This document shows positions 43,868-52,552 of a DNA stretch of 64,000 nucleotides, piece by piece. The number at the start of each line of letters is the position of its first letter. The first letter of the stretch is position 1. The notes under the pieces are model-generated. The model did not search any database. It saw nothing but the letters and a program-made list of their open reading frames with translations, and had not been told where the DNA came from. A program made the translations under genes and the position numbers. Source of the DNA: Desulfocucumis palustris (GTDB lineage: Bacteria; Bacillota; Desulfotomaculia; Desulfotomaculales; Desulfocucumaceae); contig NZ_BFAV01000071.1 of assembly GCF_002933875.1 (NCBI RefSeq), forward strand, positions 62,001 to 126,000, written 5' to 3'.

Positions 43868-44700
43868 TGATCCAGGTATCCGGCTTGAATAAAATATACA
43901 ACAGCGGGGAGCATCCGGTGCATGCCCTGATAGAAGTGAACCTCGAGGTCAAGGCCGGAGAGTTTGTGTCCGTAATGGGGCCGTCGGGCTCCGGTAAATC
44001 AACCTTCATGAACATACTGGGCGGTTTGGACACCCCCACTTCCGGCTCGTACAGGCTGGACGGAATTGAAATAAGCAGCCTGGACGACACCGGCATGGCA
44101 AAGGTGCGCAACCGGAAAATAGGCTTTGTATTTCAAAATTTCAACCTGCTGCCCCGGATGACCGCCCTGCGCAACGTGGAAATGCCCATGTTGTATGCCG
44201 GTTTAAATGCCCGGGAAAGGGTGAAGAAGGCCACCACGGCACTGGAAAGGGTGGGGCTGGCCGGAAGAATTGATCACCGTCCGAACCAGCTGTCCGGCGG
44301 CCAGATACAGAGGGTGGCCATAGCCCGGGCACTGGTTAACGAACCCGCGGTACTGCTGGCCGACGAGCCCACGGGCAACCTGGACACCCGCTCCGGAGAG
44401 GAGATAATGGCTATTTTTCAGGATCTGAACCGCAGCGGGGCCACCATAGTGCTGGTAACCCACGAACTGGATATTGCCCTGCACACCTCCAGGATTATTC
44501 ATTTTCGGGACGGCAGGCTGGAGGCCGACGAAAAGGTGGAAAACCCCCTGGACGCCGTGGAGCAGTTGAAAAAACTGGGTCCGGCACACCAAAACAGCCC
44601 CCGCAGCGGCGAAATATCAGCTCCCGGGGCGCTCACTGAAGCCGTCCCCCATTCACAAACCCTGTCTGCGGAACAGGGCCGGAAGGGGGATGCCCGGTGA
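43864..44700 (+). CDS. MacB-like ABC transporter ATP-binding protein
   Basis: 278 residues. Walker [21 protein letters not shown], signature [19 protein letters not shown], Walker [13 protein letters not shown] and a switch His in [11 protein letters not shown]. This matches the LolD/MacB (YknY) class. A C-terminal extension of about 50 residues, low in complexity and Pro/Ser-rich, is unusual for the class. ATG 43864 overlaps the adaptor stop, and the stop overlaps the permease GTG. Together the three genes form a YknXYZ-like exporter, probably for a peptide or antibiotic. Confidence 0.92.
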   Translation: MMIQVSGLNKIYNSGEHPVHALIEVNLEVKAGEFVSVMGPSGSGKSTFMNILGGLDTPTSGSYRLDGIEISSLDDTGMAKVRNRKIGFVFQNFNLLPRMTALRNVEMPMLYAGLNARERVKKATTALERVGLAGRIDHRPNQLSGGQIQRVAIARALVNEPAVLLADEPTGNLDTRSGEEIMAIFQDLNRSGATIVLVTHELDIALHTSRIIHFRDGRLEADEKVENPLDAVEQLKKLGPAHQNSPRSGEISAPGALTEAVPHSQTLSAEQGRKGDAR

Positions 44701-45875
44701 GCCTGCTGGAGAGTATTCGGGTGGCCCTGGAGGGTATCAGGGCCAATAAATTGCGCTCTTTTTTAACCACCCTGGGCATAATTATCGGTATTGCCGCGGT
44801 GATAGCGGTGGTGGCCATAGGCCAGGGGGGGCGGGCAGTGCTGATGTCCGAAATGGAAAAGGTGGGCACCAACATATTTGCCATCTACCCGGACTGGCAA
44901 AGCGGGGAGCAGCCCAGCGGCAGGAGCTTCGACCTGAGTGACGTGCAGGTGCTGAAAGACAAGGTGCCGGGGATAAGCGATCTATCCGCCAACAGCGTGA
45001 CCATGGACGATGTCAGGGGCTCCAAGGATAAAAAGTATTCCCAGGTCTGGGGCGTATCGGCGGAATATGAGCACATAAGAAAGCTGAATATAAAAAACGG
45101 TCACTTTTTCAGCAAGGAGGACGATTCCCTGGGCCGGAGGGTTGCCGTGCTGGACCAGGCCCTGGCGGAGGAAATTTTCGGCCGCTCGGAGCCGGTGGGA
45201 AATAAAGTGAGCATCGGCAGCACCCCCTACCTGGTGGTGGGAGTGGTGGCCAAGGGGGATTCCATGCTGGGCTTTTCGGAAGAGGCCAGGGCCTTTATTC
45301 CCAGCCGGTCCTGGACCAACATGTTCGGTCCATACATAAACAACCTGGAGGGCAGCGCCGTTTCCCGGGAAAAGGTTCAGGAAGCCATGGACCAGGCGGT
45401 AAAGGTACTGGAAAGGCGGCACCGGGACAACAAATACATCAGCTACAGCATGGAGCAGCAGATGCAGTCGGCCAATAAAATAACCGGCATCATGACCCTG
45501 ATAATAGGCGCCATCGCAGGAATATCGCTTTTTGTGGGCGGCATAGGGGTAATGAACATAATGCTGGTGTCCGTCACCGAGCGCACCAGGGAAATAGGAA
45601 TCCGCAAGGCCCTGGGAGCCAGGCGCAAGGACATATTAACCCAGTTTCTCATAGAATCGGTGGTTCTCTGCGTGCTGGGAGGTGTAATAGGCATGATCCT
45701 GGGGGCCGGGGGGGCCTACCTGATAGCCAAGGTGGCCAAGTGGCCGCCCCTGGTGTCCTGGTGGACGGCGCTGCTGGCATTCACCTTTTCCGCCGCCATA
45801 GGTATAGTTTTCGGCATACTGCCCGCCAACAAGGCGGCCAAGATGGATCCCATCGAAGCGCTGAGAAGGGATTGA
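44697..45875 (+). CDS. MacB-like ABC transporter permease (FtsX family)
   Basis: 392 residues. N-terminal membrane helix (FLTTLGIIIGIAAVIAVVAI), a large extracytoplasmic domain (about residues 45-270), then three helices in an FtsX domain (ITGIMTLIIGAIAGISLFVG, VLCVLGGVIGMILGAGGA, LLAFTFSAAIGIVFGILPA). The RTREIGIRKALGARRKDI segment is a hallmark of MacB permeases. GTG 44697 overlaps the upstream stop. A strong terminator closes the operon. It lies about 950 bases before the polyketide cluster, so it could export the polyketide, but the two are not shown to be linked. Confidence 0.92.
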   Translation: MSLLESIRVALEGIRANKLRSFLTTLGIIIGIAAVIAVVAIGQGGRAVLMSEMEKVGTNIFAIYPDWQSGEQPSGRSFDLSDVQVLKDKVPGISDLSANSVTMDDVRGSKDKKYSQVWGVSAEYEHIRKLNIKNGHFFSKEDDSLGRRVAVLDQALAEEIFGRSEPVGNKVSIGSTPYLVVGVVAKGDSMLGFSEEARAFIPSRSWTNMFGPYINNLEGSAVSREKVQEAMDQAVKVLERRHRDNKYISYSMEQQMQSANKITGIMTLIIGAIAGISLFVGGIGVMNIMLVSVTERTREIGIRKALGARRKDILTQFLIESVVLCVLGGVIGMILGAGGAYLIAKVAKWPPLVSWWTALLAFTFSAAIGIVFGILPANKAAKMDPIEALRRD

Positions 45876-45877
45876 AT

Positions 45878-45917
45878 ATAAAATTAAGCCGACACGAGAT
45901 GTCGGCTTAATTTTATG
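45878..45917 (+). terminator. Rho-independent terminator of the efflux operon
   Basis: A 17-base perfect stem (ATAAAATTAAGCCGACA / TGTCGGCTTAATTTTAT) with loop CGAGA. The T-rich 3' arm serves as the T-tract. Confidence 0.85.
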
Positions 45918-46829
45918 TAAGAATCGGTGTTGCAAAACTGTTGTTTTTTTGAATCACGTCAGGATATATGGATATTTGTCCAAGCAGGGTATAAGCAAAA
46001 AATACACAATTGCTGTAAAAACCATGCGCCAGGAGGAAGAAAATGTTCTGCAAATTGGAAAAATAACTTCCTCCGTAAGCAACTTGGTGTAGACAACCGT
46101 TGGTTGAAATCGTCTATAAACATCTTCAGTGATGCGTAATTACGGCTCTTACCAATCCTGTTTAATATAAAAAAGTTAAGGGTTGAATTATCAATTTTTG
46201 ACAAAAAACTGGAATTTTTTCTATTGACATAAAATGACTTGTGAGTTTAAATATAACAAAATGAGTTTTAAAACTATGCTGAAATATGTAACATGAACCA
46301 TCTTCTTCTTTTCCAACCAGCTGAGTTGTGTATCAATTTGACAATCCATTCCGCATCTTTCACATTTGTTTTACACCCAGAACATTTTTAGTTGTACAAG
46401 CATTTCCCCAGAAAAAATTGAACAAGCCCTCTGAAATATTCCAAACTGGTTTCCAATAAGCCTACTTGCTTGCCACATGGGTACATATACTTTGAAACAA
46501 AAAATCTAACAGCTCCAATTAACCAGCTGACAAATTCCCTAAAAAGTATTTAATATTTTTTCCGGAGTGGTTTCTGGTAAAATAGACTGCGTAAAACATC
46601 CCTGTCTTCTGGTGGTGGTTTTTAGCGATTCTATTTTACCAAAAGCTAAGGGTTTTTTTATTTATTTCCTGCAAAGAAACCAGGAAAATGACTGGTTTAT
46701 GTTAAGAAAAATATAATTATCAATAAGTGCCCGGGAGAGTATTAATTTGAATTTTTGTCAATCAATTTGTTTTATCAAAAACATGGGTTTTATAAGATTA
46801 AAACTTTATATGCGGGAGCTAAATTTGTT
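45918..46829 (+). other. Gene-free, AT-rich leader and intergenic region before the polyketide cluster
   Basis: No gene is supported; short open frames on both strands have no ribosome binding sites or recognisable content. A promoter candidate lies at 46224-46252 (TTGACA, 17 bases, TTAAAT). An 11-base inverted repeat, TGGTAAAATAG (46575-46585) and CTATTTTACCA (46631-46641), encloses a 45-base loop and is followed by AAGGGTTTTTTT. This is the most prominent structure and could be a regulated terminator or a LoaP-responsive RNA element. Base composition changes here from GC-rich to AT-rich. Confidence 0.5.
46575..46661 (+). promoter_or_regulatory. Possible conditional terminator / LoaP target hairpin
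   Basis: Inverted repeat of 11 perfect base pairs with a structured loop, followed by GCTAAGGG and a run of seven T. The operon downstream encodes a LoaP-like antiterminator, which in Bacillus acts on hairpins in the long leaders of polyketide operons. That this hairpin is the target is inference. Confidence 0.4.
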
Positions 46830-47786
46830 ATGGATAAGTTAATAGGCTTTATGTTTTCAGGACAAGGATCGCAGTATTATAATATGGGTCATGAACTTTA
46901 TAAGGGTAATAATATTTTCCGTAAGTGGATGCTTAGGCTTGATAAAATTGTAATTGATATTATTGGAGAGTCCATAGTAGCTCGATTATATGACGGAGAA
47001 AAAGTATTTGAAGATAAATTTGACCGGACTTTTTATACCCATCCGGCAATTTTTATGTTGGAGTATTCCTTGGCGCGGGTTCTTGTGGAAAACGGAATAG
47101 AACCTGATTTTGTCCTGGGAACAAGTTTGGGAGAGTTCACATCAGCAGCTCTTTCAGAAGTTATCGGAATTGAGGAGTCAATGGAGCTGCTTGTTAAGCA
47201 GGCTGAGATAATTGAAACCCACTGTCCCAAAGGAGGAATGCTATCAATACTTCATAAACCTGAATTATATTATAAGACTGCCATACTTTATGAAAACAGT
47301 GAATTAGCTTCAGTTAATTATTCTTCTCATTTTGTTGTCTCGGGGCACACTGAAGGATTAATAAAAATAAAAGAGTTTCTTTATAGCCGCAATATCATTT
47401 TTCAGGATTTACCTGTAGCTTACGGTTTCCACTCTTCTTTAATAGACCCTGCCGAATTACCTTTTATAGACTTTTTAACGAAAAAAACCTTTGAACCGCC
47501 CAAGATTCCATTTGTATCGGGTTTATATGCTAAGGTTATTACGTCATTGTCCGGGGATTACTTTTGGAAAGTGGCTAGACAGCCCGTTAATTTTCCACGG
47601 ACCATTTATGAGCTTGAAAAGAATTCAAAAAATATTTACCTGGATTTAGGACCATCAGGAACTCTTTCGAATTTTGTAAAACGTAATATTCATAGAGAGT
47701 CTTTATCGCAAAGTTATCACATCGTTACTCCTTTTGGCAAGGAGAATGAAAAATTAAATGCTATATTTCAGTTATTTTTTAAATGA
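46830..47786 (+). CDS. Trans-AT PKS acyl hydrolase (proofreading), AT-fold
   Basis: 318 residues with the malonyl transferase fold (FMFSGQGSQYYNMGHEL, GTSLGEF with Ser99, YGFHSSLI). The Arg that holds the malonyl carboxylate in true acyltransferases is replaced by Gln (residue about 124, in LLVKQAEII). Known acyl hydrolases of trans-AT systems (PedC type) show this change; they strip stalled acyl groups from ACPs. Start ATG 46830 has GGGAG upstream; the frame extends to 46755 without support. First gene of the polyketide cluster, visibly AT-rich. A transferase for a non-malonyl unit is the alternative. Confidence 0.75.
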   Translation: MDKLIGFMFSGQGSQYYNMGHELYKGNNIFRKWMLRLDKIVIDIIGESIVARLYDGEKVFEDKFDRTFYTHPAIFMLEYSLARVLVENGIEPDFVLGTSLGEFTSAALSEVIGIEESMELLVKQAEIIETHCPKGGMLSILHKPELYYKTAILYENSELASVNYSSHFVVSGHTEGLIKIKEFLYSRNIIFQDLPVAYGFHSSLIDPAELPFIDFLTKKTFEPPKIPFVSGLYAKVITSLSGDYFWKVARQPVNFPRTIYELEKNSKNIYLDLGPSGTLSNFVKRNIHRESLSQSYHIVTPFGKENEKLNAIFQLFFK

Positions 47787-47816
47787 GACTTTTTTAAAAA
47801 GAAAGGAAGGAATAAA

Positions 47817-48722
47817 GTGACAACATATATTTTTCCTGGCCAGGGTTCTCAACGTATAGGTATGGGGGGCACACTTTTTGATGAGTTTACAGAATTAGCA
47901 GATAAAGCAGATGAAATACTGGGTTATTCAATAAAAAAACTATGTTTGGAAGATCCGGATTCGCAGTTGAATAAAACACAGTATACTCAGCCAGCCCTAT
48001 ATACGGTTAATGCTCTCCACTATCTCAAAAGGATTAGAGCTGTAGATAAAACACCAGATTATGTTGCAGGGCATAGTTTAGGGGAATATAATGCATTGTT
48101 TGCAGCAGGTGCTTTTGATTTTGAGACTGGTTTAAAAATGGTAATAAAAAGAGGAGAATTAATGAGCCGCGCCTCCGGGGGGGGTATGGCTGCAGTGATT
48201 GGGTTAAATGAAGAACAAATAACGGATGTTCTAAAAGAAAATAATCTGCAAAATATAGATATTGCGAATTATAATAACCCATCTCAATTTGTAATTTCCG
48301 GTTTAAAAACTGACATTGATTATGCCCAATCTATTTTTGAGGGGATTAAAGATGTAAAGATGTTTATACCTTTAAAAACTAGTGGTGCTTTTCATTCCCG
48401 TTATATGACAGAGGCCAAAAAAGAGTATGAAAAATTTACTAAAAATTTAGAATTTTATGAACTTAATATTCCTGTAATTTCTAATGTTTATGCGAGACCA
48501 TATAAACAATCTGATATTAAACAAAATCTAGTTCAACAGATTATATGTCCGGTTAGATGGACAGAGAGTATTAGATATCTGATGGGTCTTGGAGAAATGG
48601 AGTTCGAAGAAATTGGACCGGGCAGGGTCTTAACCGGATTAATTCAACAAATTAAAAAGGAAGCGGAGCCATTAATTATTAAGAGTGACGAAATAGAGAC
48701 TGACTTTAAAAAAAAATTATAA
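47817..48722 (+). CDS. Trans-acting malonyl-CoA acyltransferase
   Basis: 301 residues, FabD-like. Loads malonyl units onto the ACP domains of the AT-less PKS downstream. It has [11 protein letters not shown], the nucleophile Ser87 in [12 protein letters not shown], the carboxylate-binding Arg112 in VIKRGELM, and the His in [13 protein letters not shown] 47817 follows AAGGAAGG. The gene ends in TTT and nine A residues before TTA TAA. The -1 frame from there is open into the enoyl reductase gene, so a fused AT-ER protein of the BaeE/PksE type may be made by slippage. Confidence 0.9.
   Translation: MTTYIFPGQGSQRIGMGGTLFDEFTELADKADEILGYSIKKLCLEDPDSQLNKTQYTQPALYTVNALHYLKRIRAVDKTPDYVAGHSLGEYNALFAAGAFDFETGLKMVIKRGELMSRASGGGMAAVIGLNEEQITDVLKENNLQNIDIANYNNPSQFVISGLKTDIDYAQSIFEGIKDVKMFIPLKTSGAFHSRYMTEAKKEYEKFTKNLEFYELNIPVISNVYARPYKQSDIKQNLVQQIICPVRWTESIRYLMGLGEMEFEEIGPGRVLTGLIQQIKKEAEPLIIKSDEIETDFKKKL
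48708..48716 (+). other. A9 slippery tract linking the AT and ER reading frames
   Basis: Nine consecutive A at the 3' end of the acyltransferase gene. In the 0 frame AAA codons are followed by TTA TAA. Moving to the -1 frame (equivalent to ten A) reads straight into the ER frame, which is open from 48710 to 50140. ER homology ([15 protein letters not shown]) begins before the first ATG at 48866, and no ATG, GTG or TTG exists in frame between 48710 and 48866. Confidence 0.65.
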
Positions 48723-48865
48723 AAACTAATCCCACAATACATGAGAAAGATAAATCCTGCCAAAAAGAAATTCAAAGAAAATTTTGCGAAATTTTATCCA
48801 CATCATTAGGAAGTGATGAGTTTAAAAAAGATTATAAACTTAAATACGCATATATAACCGGAGGA

Positions 48866-50140
48866 ATGTATCATGGAATCGCTTCAAAAGAAATGGTAGT
48901 GAAAATGGGGAAGGCTGGTATGATGGGCTTTCTGGGCAGTGGCGGATTGAAAATATCTCAAATCGAAAACGCCATTAAGTACATAAAAAATGAACTTCCG
49001 GGAGGACAAGCCTACGGTGTTAATTTAGTACATAATCCAACCATACCTGAAATGGAAGATAAAATGGTCGATCTTTTTTTAGAATACGGGGTAAGAACTA
49101 TTGAAGCATCCGCCTTTTTTTATATTACCCCCGCTTTAATTAGATATAGAGCCAAAGGTTTAACAAGAAATCACGACGGAAAAGTCATAGCTTTAAATAA
49201 AATAATTGCCAAATTGTCCCGGCCTGAAGTGGCGGAAGTCTTTTTAAGCCCGGCCCGGGAACGAATTCTAACCAAATTATTAGCTGAAAACAAGATCACA
49301 CAGGAAGAAGCTGATTTATCAAAAGAAATTCCTATAGCGGATGATATATGCGTGGAAGCGGATTCCGGCGGTCACACGGATGCTGGAGTGGCTTACGTTT
49401 TGATGCCGGCTATGATTAAATTGCGGGATGAAATGATGGAAAAATATCAATATCATAAGAAGATTCGGGTTGGCGCAGCCGGTGGAATTGGTACTCCAGT
49501 TGCTGCTGCCGCCGCTTTTATTCTAGGGGCCGATTTTATACTAACCGGTTCTATCAATCAATGTACAGTAGAAGCAGGTACCAGTAATGCCGTAAAAGAT
49601 TTATTACAGCAAATTAATGTTCAAGATACCGAGTATGCACCGGCGGGAGATATGTTTGAGTTGGGTGCCAGAGTCCAGGTTCTAAAAAAAGGGTTATTTT
49701 TTCCAGCCCGGGCTAATAAATTGTATGATTTATATCGTCGATATAATTCCTTAAATGAAATTGATGAAAAGACCAGGATTCAGATCCAAGAGAAATATTT
49801 TAAAAAGAGTTTTGAAGAAGTCTATGAGAATGTTAAATCTTTTTATCCTGCTAAAGAGATTGAAAGGGCTGAATTCAATCCAAAACATAAAATGGCTTTA
49901 ATTTTTAAATGGTATTTTGGATATTCTACGCGTCTTGCTTTAAGCGGCAGTGAAGAATCTAAAGTAGATTATCAAGTTCATTGCGGCCCGGCTTTAGGAG
50001 CTTTTAATCAATGGGTTAAAGGCACCAGCCTGGAAAATTGGAAAAACCGTCATGTTGATGAAATCGGTGAAAAACTGATGGCGGAGACGGCAGAATTACT
50101 TAATCATAGAATTAAATCTTTTGAAAAATCGTTTTGTTAA
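48866..50140 (+). CDS. PfaD-type enoyl reductase of a trans-AT PKS
   Basis: FMN-dependent enoyl reductase of the nitronate monooxygenase-like family, acting in trans on PKS-bound enoyl chains. 424 residues from the first ATG. FMN-binding segments include [31 protein letters not shown] and [20 protein letters not shown], followed by [16 protein letters not shown]. The reading frame with family-like sequence continues upstream of ATG 48866 ([11 protein letters not shown]), up to 48710, but no usual start codon is present there. Translation may thus begin at 48866 with a shortened N-terminus, from a rare ATT or ATA codon, or as a fusion with the acyltransferase through the A9 tract. Confidence 0.85.
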   Translation: MYHGIASKEMVVKMGKAGMMGFLGSGGLKISQIENAIKYIKNELPGGQAYGVNLVHNPTIPEMEDKMVDLFLEYGVRTIEASAFFYITPALIRYRAKGLTRNHDGKVIALNKIIAKLSRPEVAEVFLSPARERILTKLLAENKITQEEADLSKEIPIADDICVEADSGGHTDAGVAYVLMPAMIKLRDEMMEKYQYHKKIRVGAAGGIGTPVAAAAAFILGADFILTGSINQCTVEAGTSNAVKDLLQQINVQDTEYAPAGDMFELGARVQVLKKGLFFPARANKLYDLYRRYNSLNEIDEKTRIQIQEKYFKKSFEEVYENVKSFYPAKEIERAEFNPKHKMALIFKWYFGYSTRLALSGSEESKVDYQVHCGPALGAFNQWVKGTSLENWKNRHVDEIGEKLMAETAELLNHRIKSFEKSFC

Positions 50141-50228
50141 TTGGGTTTTACAAATACTTCTTTGTTTAATAATTTTTGTTGCGGAGGCGCGCAAAAATTC
50201 GGGGAAGTTGTTATAGCTTTAAATTGGA

Positions 50229-50789
50229 ATGCGATGTATTCCAGGTGGTATTTTATGTCCTTTTTTAAGGTCGGTGATTTCTATATTACAATGGTATGTA
50301 TTAAGAACAATTAGTGGAAAAGAGGAAAAAGCTTTATTTTTGATTCAGAAATTATTTCATGATGTTAAAATTATTTTCCCAAAACGCAGGCTTAGCTGGC
50401 GTAAAAAGGGAAAAATAATTTATGTGATCAAACCGCTCTTCAGCGGTTATTTATTTGCAGCTGCCAATTATGAGCAGATCGAAGAGCTGCATCAATGGTT
50501 GCGAATTCAAAAAGCAAATATTTGGTTTGTAAAGGTCGGCAATTTGCTAACTCCTATAGATAACCATGAAATGGAACTAATTCAAAAACTAATGTGTAAT
50601 GGTGATATTGTAGATAGCAGTGAAATACAAAAAAACGGTGAAAGTGTAATGATAGTTAAAGGTCCCCTGGTTGGCCTGGAAGGAATCATTGAGCAATACT
50701 CAAAAAGAAATCGCCGGGTTGTCATAAAGGTTAATATAGGTGGGGAAGAAAGGAGGGTGGAGCTAGAGGGGACCTCGGTTAGTGTTTAA
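50229..50789 (+). CDS. loaP: LoaP-like NusG paralogue, transcription antiterminator
   Basis: NusG-family protein that lets RNA polymerase read through terminators in long biosynthetic operons. About 186 residues. An NGN domain (LQWYVLRTISGKEEKALFLI, LFSGYLFAAANYEQIEEL) is followed by a C-terminal KOW domain (IVKGPLVGLEGIIEQYSKRN). Basic segments such as FPKRRLSWRKKGK fit RNA contact. Unlike housekeeping NusG it lies inside a polyketide operon, as loaP does in Bacillus velezensis. The start is unclear: ATG 50229 or GTG 50274, neither with a good ribosome binding site. It probably regulates its own operon. Confidence 0.85.
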   Translation: MRCIPGGILCPFLRSVISILQWYVLRTISGKEEKALFLIQKLFHDVKIIFPKRRLSWRKKGKIIYVIKPLFSGYLFAAANYEQIEELHQWLRIQKANIWFVKVGNLLTPIDNHEMELIQKLMCNGDIVDSSEIQKNGESVMIVKGPLVGLEGIIEQYSKRNRRVVIKVNIGGEERRVELEGTSVSV

Positions 50790-50863
50790 TAGAAATATAA
50801 AACTTAATTCAATTATATTCCTGTTAGAATAAATGAATAATTTAATAAGAGGAAGTGTGAGTG

Positions 50864-51673
50864 ATGAAATTAGAAATTATAGAATATTTGTCTAAGGACT
50901 CGAAAGCTCCCCCTCTTCTGTTTATACATGGAGCAAGTCATGGAGCGTGGTGTTGGAGAGAAAACTTTCTACCTTATTTTTCTTCAAAAGGTTTTTCTTC
51001 TTATGCCCTTAGCCTCCGGGGACATGGTGAAAGCGAAGGTCGTGAAAGGATTCATTCTTTTTCTTTGAATGATTACGTAAATGATGTGCATGAAGCCATG
51101 TTGCTTTTAAAAGACAAACCGGTGCTTATTGGACATTCAATGGGAGGGGCAGTAGCTCAAAGGATATTATATCTTTATCCAGATAAAATAAAAGCGGCAG
51201 TTCTAATGGCCTCTATTCCTCCAAATGGTATGATGAAAGATGTATTGCGATTAATGTTTACTAATTTCATGCAATATATTCAGTTATTTTTCTTTAGCAA
51301 GAAAAATTATCAGAACATTTTGTCAAAAGTATTTTTTTCCGATGATCTACCGGTTAAAAAAAGGAATGAGTTTATAAATTTTTTACAACCGGAATCCAAC
51401 AAAGCACTTAAAGAATTTACTAAACAAATTGTTCCAAAATCAATTAACACTAAAGTTCCAATGCTAATACTTGGTTCAAAAAAAGATTATATTTTTCCAG
51501 AAAAAACAATAATTAATTTTGGGAAAAAGTATAAAATAGAACCAATTATTTTTTCCAATATTAGTCATGATATGATGTTAGATCCTAATTGGAAAACAGT
51601 TGCCGAGCAAATCGTTATTTTCTTGAATGAAATATCTAAGCCTCCATGCACAAAAGTACATAATCCATTATAA
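50864..51673 (+). CDS. Alpha/beta hydrolase in the PKS cluster
   Basis: 269 residues. Oxyanion region LLFIHGASHGAWCWRENF, nucleophile Ser in IGHSMGGAVAQRIL, Asp in LILGSKKDYIFP and His in SNISHDMMLDP make a complete triad. ATG 50864 follows GAGGAAG. The product resembles monoacylglycerol-lipase or type II thioesterase-like enzymes. It could be an editing thioesterase, a release enzyme or a tailoring hydrolase; the sequence does not decide. Between loaP and the methyltransferase gene, in the same direction. Confidence 0.85.
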   Translation: MKLEIIEYLSKDSKAPPLLFIHGASHGAWCWRENFLPYFSSKGFSSYALSLRGHGESEGRERIHSFSLNDYVNDVHEAMLLLKDKPVLIGHSMGGAVAQRILYLYPDKIKAAVLMASIPPNGMMKDVLRLMFTNFMQYIQLFFFSKKNYQNILSKVFFSDDLPVKKRNEFINFLQPESNKALKEFTKQIVPKSINTKVPMLILGSKKDYIFPEKTIINFGKKYKIEPIIFSNISHDMMLDPNWKTVAEQIVIFLNEISKPPCTKVHNPL

Positions 51674-51714
51674 AAAGTATTTTAAAAGAGTATCAAAGAA
51701 AAGAAAGGGGAAAA

Positions 51715-52536
51715 ATGAATCTGCAAGGCTCTTACCAAATTAATACAATAGCTAGTAATGTAGAATTAGAAATAAATCGTTTGAAAGCTCAAGTTGAATT
51801 GTTCTGGGATAAGGAATTGAAGCACTATATAGAATTTGGCTTGAATGATGGAATGCTAATCTTGGAAGTTGGCTCAGGTCCCGGATTCATAACTGAAAAA
51901 ATACTTGAAAAGTTCCCTAATGCAAATATTACCGCAATAGAGATTGATTCGTTTTTAGCCGATTTTTCACGAAAATATTTATCTTGCAAAAATATCAATC
52001 AATTCACAGTAATTCAAAAATCAATTTTAGAAACAGGTTTGCCTGACAGTTCCTTTGATTTCGCTATTACACGATTAGTGTTGGAACATTTACCCGATCC
52101 CATTAGTGCTGTTCGCGAAGTATATAGAATATTAAAACCAGGGGGAAAGGCTGTTTTTGTTGACAATGATTTTGAAATGCATATAATGACTTATCCTCAT
52201 GTTTCAGAATTAAAAGAGCTCTATGATGCTTATTGTCAATCTCGATATTCTGAGGGGGGAAATCCTAAAATTGGCCGGGAGTTGCCCACTATATTAAAGA
52301 ATGGTGGATTCTCCGGGGTTGATTTTGAAATTATCAGTGCCCATAGTGAAATTGTAGGAGATGAAATGTTTTTAAAATCTGAGGGAATAGGCATTCCGAT
52401 TAAACTTTTGAATGATGGTTTTTTATCTAGTAAAATTTTGGGAAGAATCTCTACTGAATGGCGAAGAATGATGAAAAGTGAAAACCACTCCATTATACGG
52501 CAGTTGTACATGGCTGTTGGGGAGAAAACGCTATAG
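51715..52536 (+). CDS. SAM-dependent methyltransferase (class I)
   Basis: 273 residues. SAM-binding motif I is LEVGSGPGFITEKILEKFP, followed by ITAIEIDSFLADF, and the motif DFAITRLVLEHLPDPISAVR with LKPGGKAVFVDND. It resembles UbiE/Methyltransf_11 enzymes. ATG 51715 follows AAAGGGGAAA. It lies 17 bases before the PKS gene, so it is co-transcribed. It probably methylates an oxygen on the starter unit or the product; alternatively it acts on a precursor acid. Confidence 0.88.
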   Translation: MNLQGSYQINTIASNVELEINRLKAQVELFWDKELKHYIEFGLNDGMLILEVGSGPGFITEKILEKFPNANITAIEIDSFLADFSRKYLSCKNINQFTVIQKSILETGLPDSSFDFAITRLVLEHLPDPISAVREVYRILKPGGKAVFVDNDFEMHIMTYPHVSELKELYDAYCQSRYSEGGNPKIGRELPTILKNGGFSGVDFEIISAHSEIVGDEMFLKSEGIGIPIKLLNDGFLSSKILGRISTEWRRMMKSENHSIIRQLYMAVGEKTL

Positions 52537-52552
52537 GAAGGAGGAATATAGC

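Noticed and set aside
44697-45875. MacB-like efflux operon as a dedicated part of the polyketide cluster
   Set aside because: It ends in a strong terminator, has host-like GC-rich composition and is about 950 bases away. A functional link is possible but not supported by sequence.
45927-46204. Short open frames on both strands before the polyketide cluster
   Set aside because: No ribosome binding site, no motif, and they overlap each other. They could be debris of an old gene, but I cannot support one.
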